From Candidatus Omnitrophota bacterium (GTDB lineage Bacteria; Omnitrophota; Gorgyraeia; Gygaellales; Profunditerraquicolaceae), in contig VGKK01000087.1 of assembly GCA_016867095.1 (NCBI GenBank), positions 1 to 5,067 of the forward strand: a stretch of 5,067 nucleotides of DNA, read 5' to 3'. Position 1 is the stretch's first letter. Each line of letters starts with the position of its first letter. Shown in pieces: positions 4,658 to 5,067 of this stretch. The notes below the pieces were generated by a model. That model did no database searches. It was given only the letters and a program-made list of their open reading frames with translations, and had not been told where the DNA came from. The translations under genes were made by a program, and so were the position numbers.

Positions 4658-4673
4658 TTATCGGCTACAATAA

Positions 4674-4701
4674 AGTATACCACAAATTACCTTGTTTTCA
4701 A
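4674..4701 (-). promoter_or_regulatory. promoter of the riboswitch-patatin transcript
   Basis: On the minus strand TTGAAA (4701-4696), a 16-base spacer and TATACT (4679-4674) form a good sigma70-type promoter, strengthened by TGG directly before the -10 (extended -10). The predicted start near 4667 falls just upstream of CCGATAAAGG at 4664, the first strand of the riboswitch, which supports both calls. The -35 box overlaps the hairpin at 4685-4708. Confidence 0.65.
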
Positions 4702-4708
4702 GGTAATT
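4685..4708 (-). terminator. 10-bp stem-loop over the stop codon of the peptidoglycan-binding gene
   Basis: AATTACCTTG (4685-4694) and its exact reverse complement (4699-4708) flank a 4-base loop. The stop codon of the peptidoglycan-binding gene (4709-4707) enters the stem. On the minus strand only TTTG follows, so termination of that gene would be weak. On the plus strand the stem is followed by a run of seven T, a proper terminator tail, though no plus-strand gene is seen before it. Confidence 0.5.
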
Positions 4709-5067
4709 ACCTTTTTTTGGCGCCTGAACTGGACGGTACGTTCAAATAAGTGCCTAACACCGCCCAGGTCTTCGGGCCGATTTTGCCGTCCGCCTTCAGC
4801 CCGTTTGCCTTCTGGAATTCCTCAATTGCCTTTTTGGTCATCGGGCCGATTTTGCCGTCAATGGCTCCCGTGTAATAATTGGCATTTTTTAACGCGGTCT
4901 GAATCTCCATTGCCGTAGGCTTATAAGGCCCTGCCGGAGGTAAGGGTTCTAAGGTGGCCGCGGCCTGCGCTGCCGGCTGCATAGCTGGGGCCTTAGCTTC
5001 GCCGGATACCTTTGCCTCTGTATTCAGCGTGCTTAGGGCCTCCATGGATAAAGGCTCTTGCATCTCT
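4707..5067 (-). CDS. peptidoglycan-binding (PG_binding_1) domain protein, C-terminal part, cut by window edge
   Basis: The reading frame is open to the window edge. An ATG at 5063 exists, but only four bases lie upstream and no ribosome site can be judged, so the true start is probably outside. The visible 118-119 residues begin with an Ala/Pro/Glu-rich stretch (about residues 15-48 from that ATG), a flexible linker of the kind found in envelope proteins. A PG_binding_1 repeat follows at about 52-104: MEIQTALKNANYYTGAIDG, KIGPMTKKAIEEFQ, GLKADGKIGPKTW. The YxGxIDGxxGPxTxxAIxxFQ pattern is complete. The family binds cell-wall peptidoglycan and usually anchors an enzyme or structural protein; any partner domain would lie upstream of this window. 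The C-terminus ends in a Ser-rich then basic tail. Confidence 0.9.
   Translation of the reverse strand, partial: EMQEPLSMEALSTLNTEAKVSGEAKAPAMQPAAQAAATLEPLPPAGPYKPTAMEIQTALKNANYYTGAIDGKIGPMTKKAIEEFQKANGLKADGKIGPKTWAVLGTYLNVPSSSGAKKR

Larger units (their letters stand above)
4405..4664 (-). promoter_or_regulatory. c-di-GMP-I (GEMM-I) riboswitch, enlarged by repeat insertion
   Basis: The minus strand carries the class hallmarks in order: a CGTC-GAAA-GACG tetraloop hairpin (4553-4542), GGGACGCAAAGCC (4541-4529) with the conserved ligand-stacking A, CCTAA (4523-4519) and TATGG (4457-4453) that together form the tetraloop receptor across a 7-bp helix (ATTACTT 4518-4512 with AAGTAAT 4463-4457), and GGCTGGGTTGCCG (4451-4439). 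The conserved 5' strand, usually GGCAAACC, is found as GGTAAACC far upstream at 4656-4649. Just before it CCGATAAAGG (4664-4655) is exactly complementary to 4414-4405, closing the whole domain. Between the GGTAAACC strand and the tetraloop hairpin lie about 90 bases of palindromic repeats. The known function of the class is binding c-di-GMP to control downstream expression; here the target is the CNB/P-loop/patatin gene. Class is confident; ligand binding by this enlarged form is not. Confidence 0.85.

Overview
The window carries six protein genes, all on the minus strand, so biological order runs from high to low coordinates. No rRNA, tRNA, CRISPR or transposase gene is visible. Small lipoprotein and peptidoglycan-binding genes, a LeuT-type transporter, a c-di-GMP-I (GEMM-I) riboswitch and many short palindromic repeats suggest a Gram-negative environmental bacterium. 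From memory this mix resembles candidate phylum Omnitrophota, but that is a low-confidence impression and not a computed placement.

Layout in transcription order. (1) 5067-4707: the C-terminal part of a secreted or envelope protein with a PG_binding_1 domain, cut by the window edge. (2) 4708-4241: a dense regulatory region. It holds a hairpin over the previous stop codon, an extended -10 promoter (4701-4674), a c-di-GMP-I aptamer whose 5' part is interrupted by two palindromic repeats, a branched terminator-like inverted repeat (4390-4303) and a second extended -10 promoter (4296-4287). (3) 4240-2165: the main gene, a 691-residue protein fusing a Crp-like cyclic-nucleotide-binding (CNB) fold, a MinD/ParA-like P-loop domain and a patatin phospholipase. 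A palindromic repeat of the same family as the one in the riboswitch lies in frame inside it. (4) 2102-1964: an inverted array of 8-bp units. (5) 1921-1454 and 1452-1042: a lipoprotein and a YbgC-type acyl-CoA thioesterase, one base apart and surely co-transcribed. (6) 954-721: a 77-residue orphan protein with its own promoter and a hairpin leader. (7) 670-1: the N-terminal 223 residues of a LeuT-like Na+-dependent transporter, cut by the window edge.

How the parts may work together (inference). The riboswitch would let c-di-GMP set read-through into the CNB/P-loop/patatin gene, while the second promoter gives riboswitch-independent expression. The patatin and the thioesterase both act on acyl esters, which hints at membrane-lipid turnover. 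The CNB, P-loop and oxyanion motifs of the patatin protein all depart from consensus, so its ligand and activity are open.

The most unusual points are the three-domain phospholipase, the palindromic repeat family found both in frame in its coding sequence and inside its riboswitch, and the 8-bp inverted array after it.
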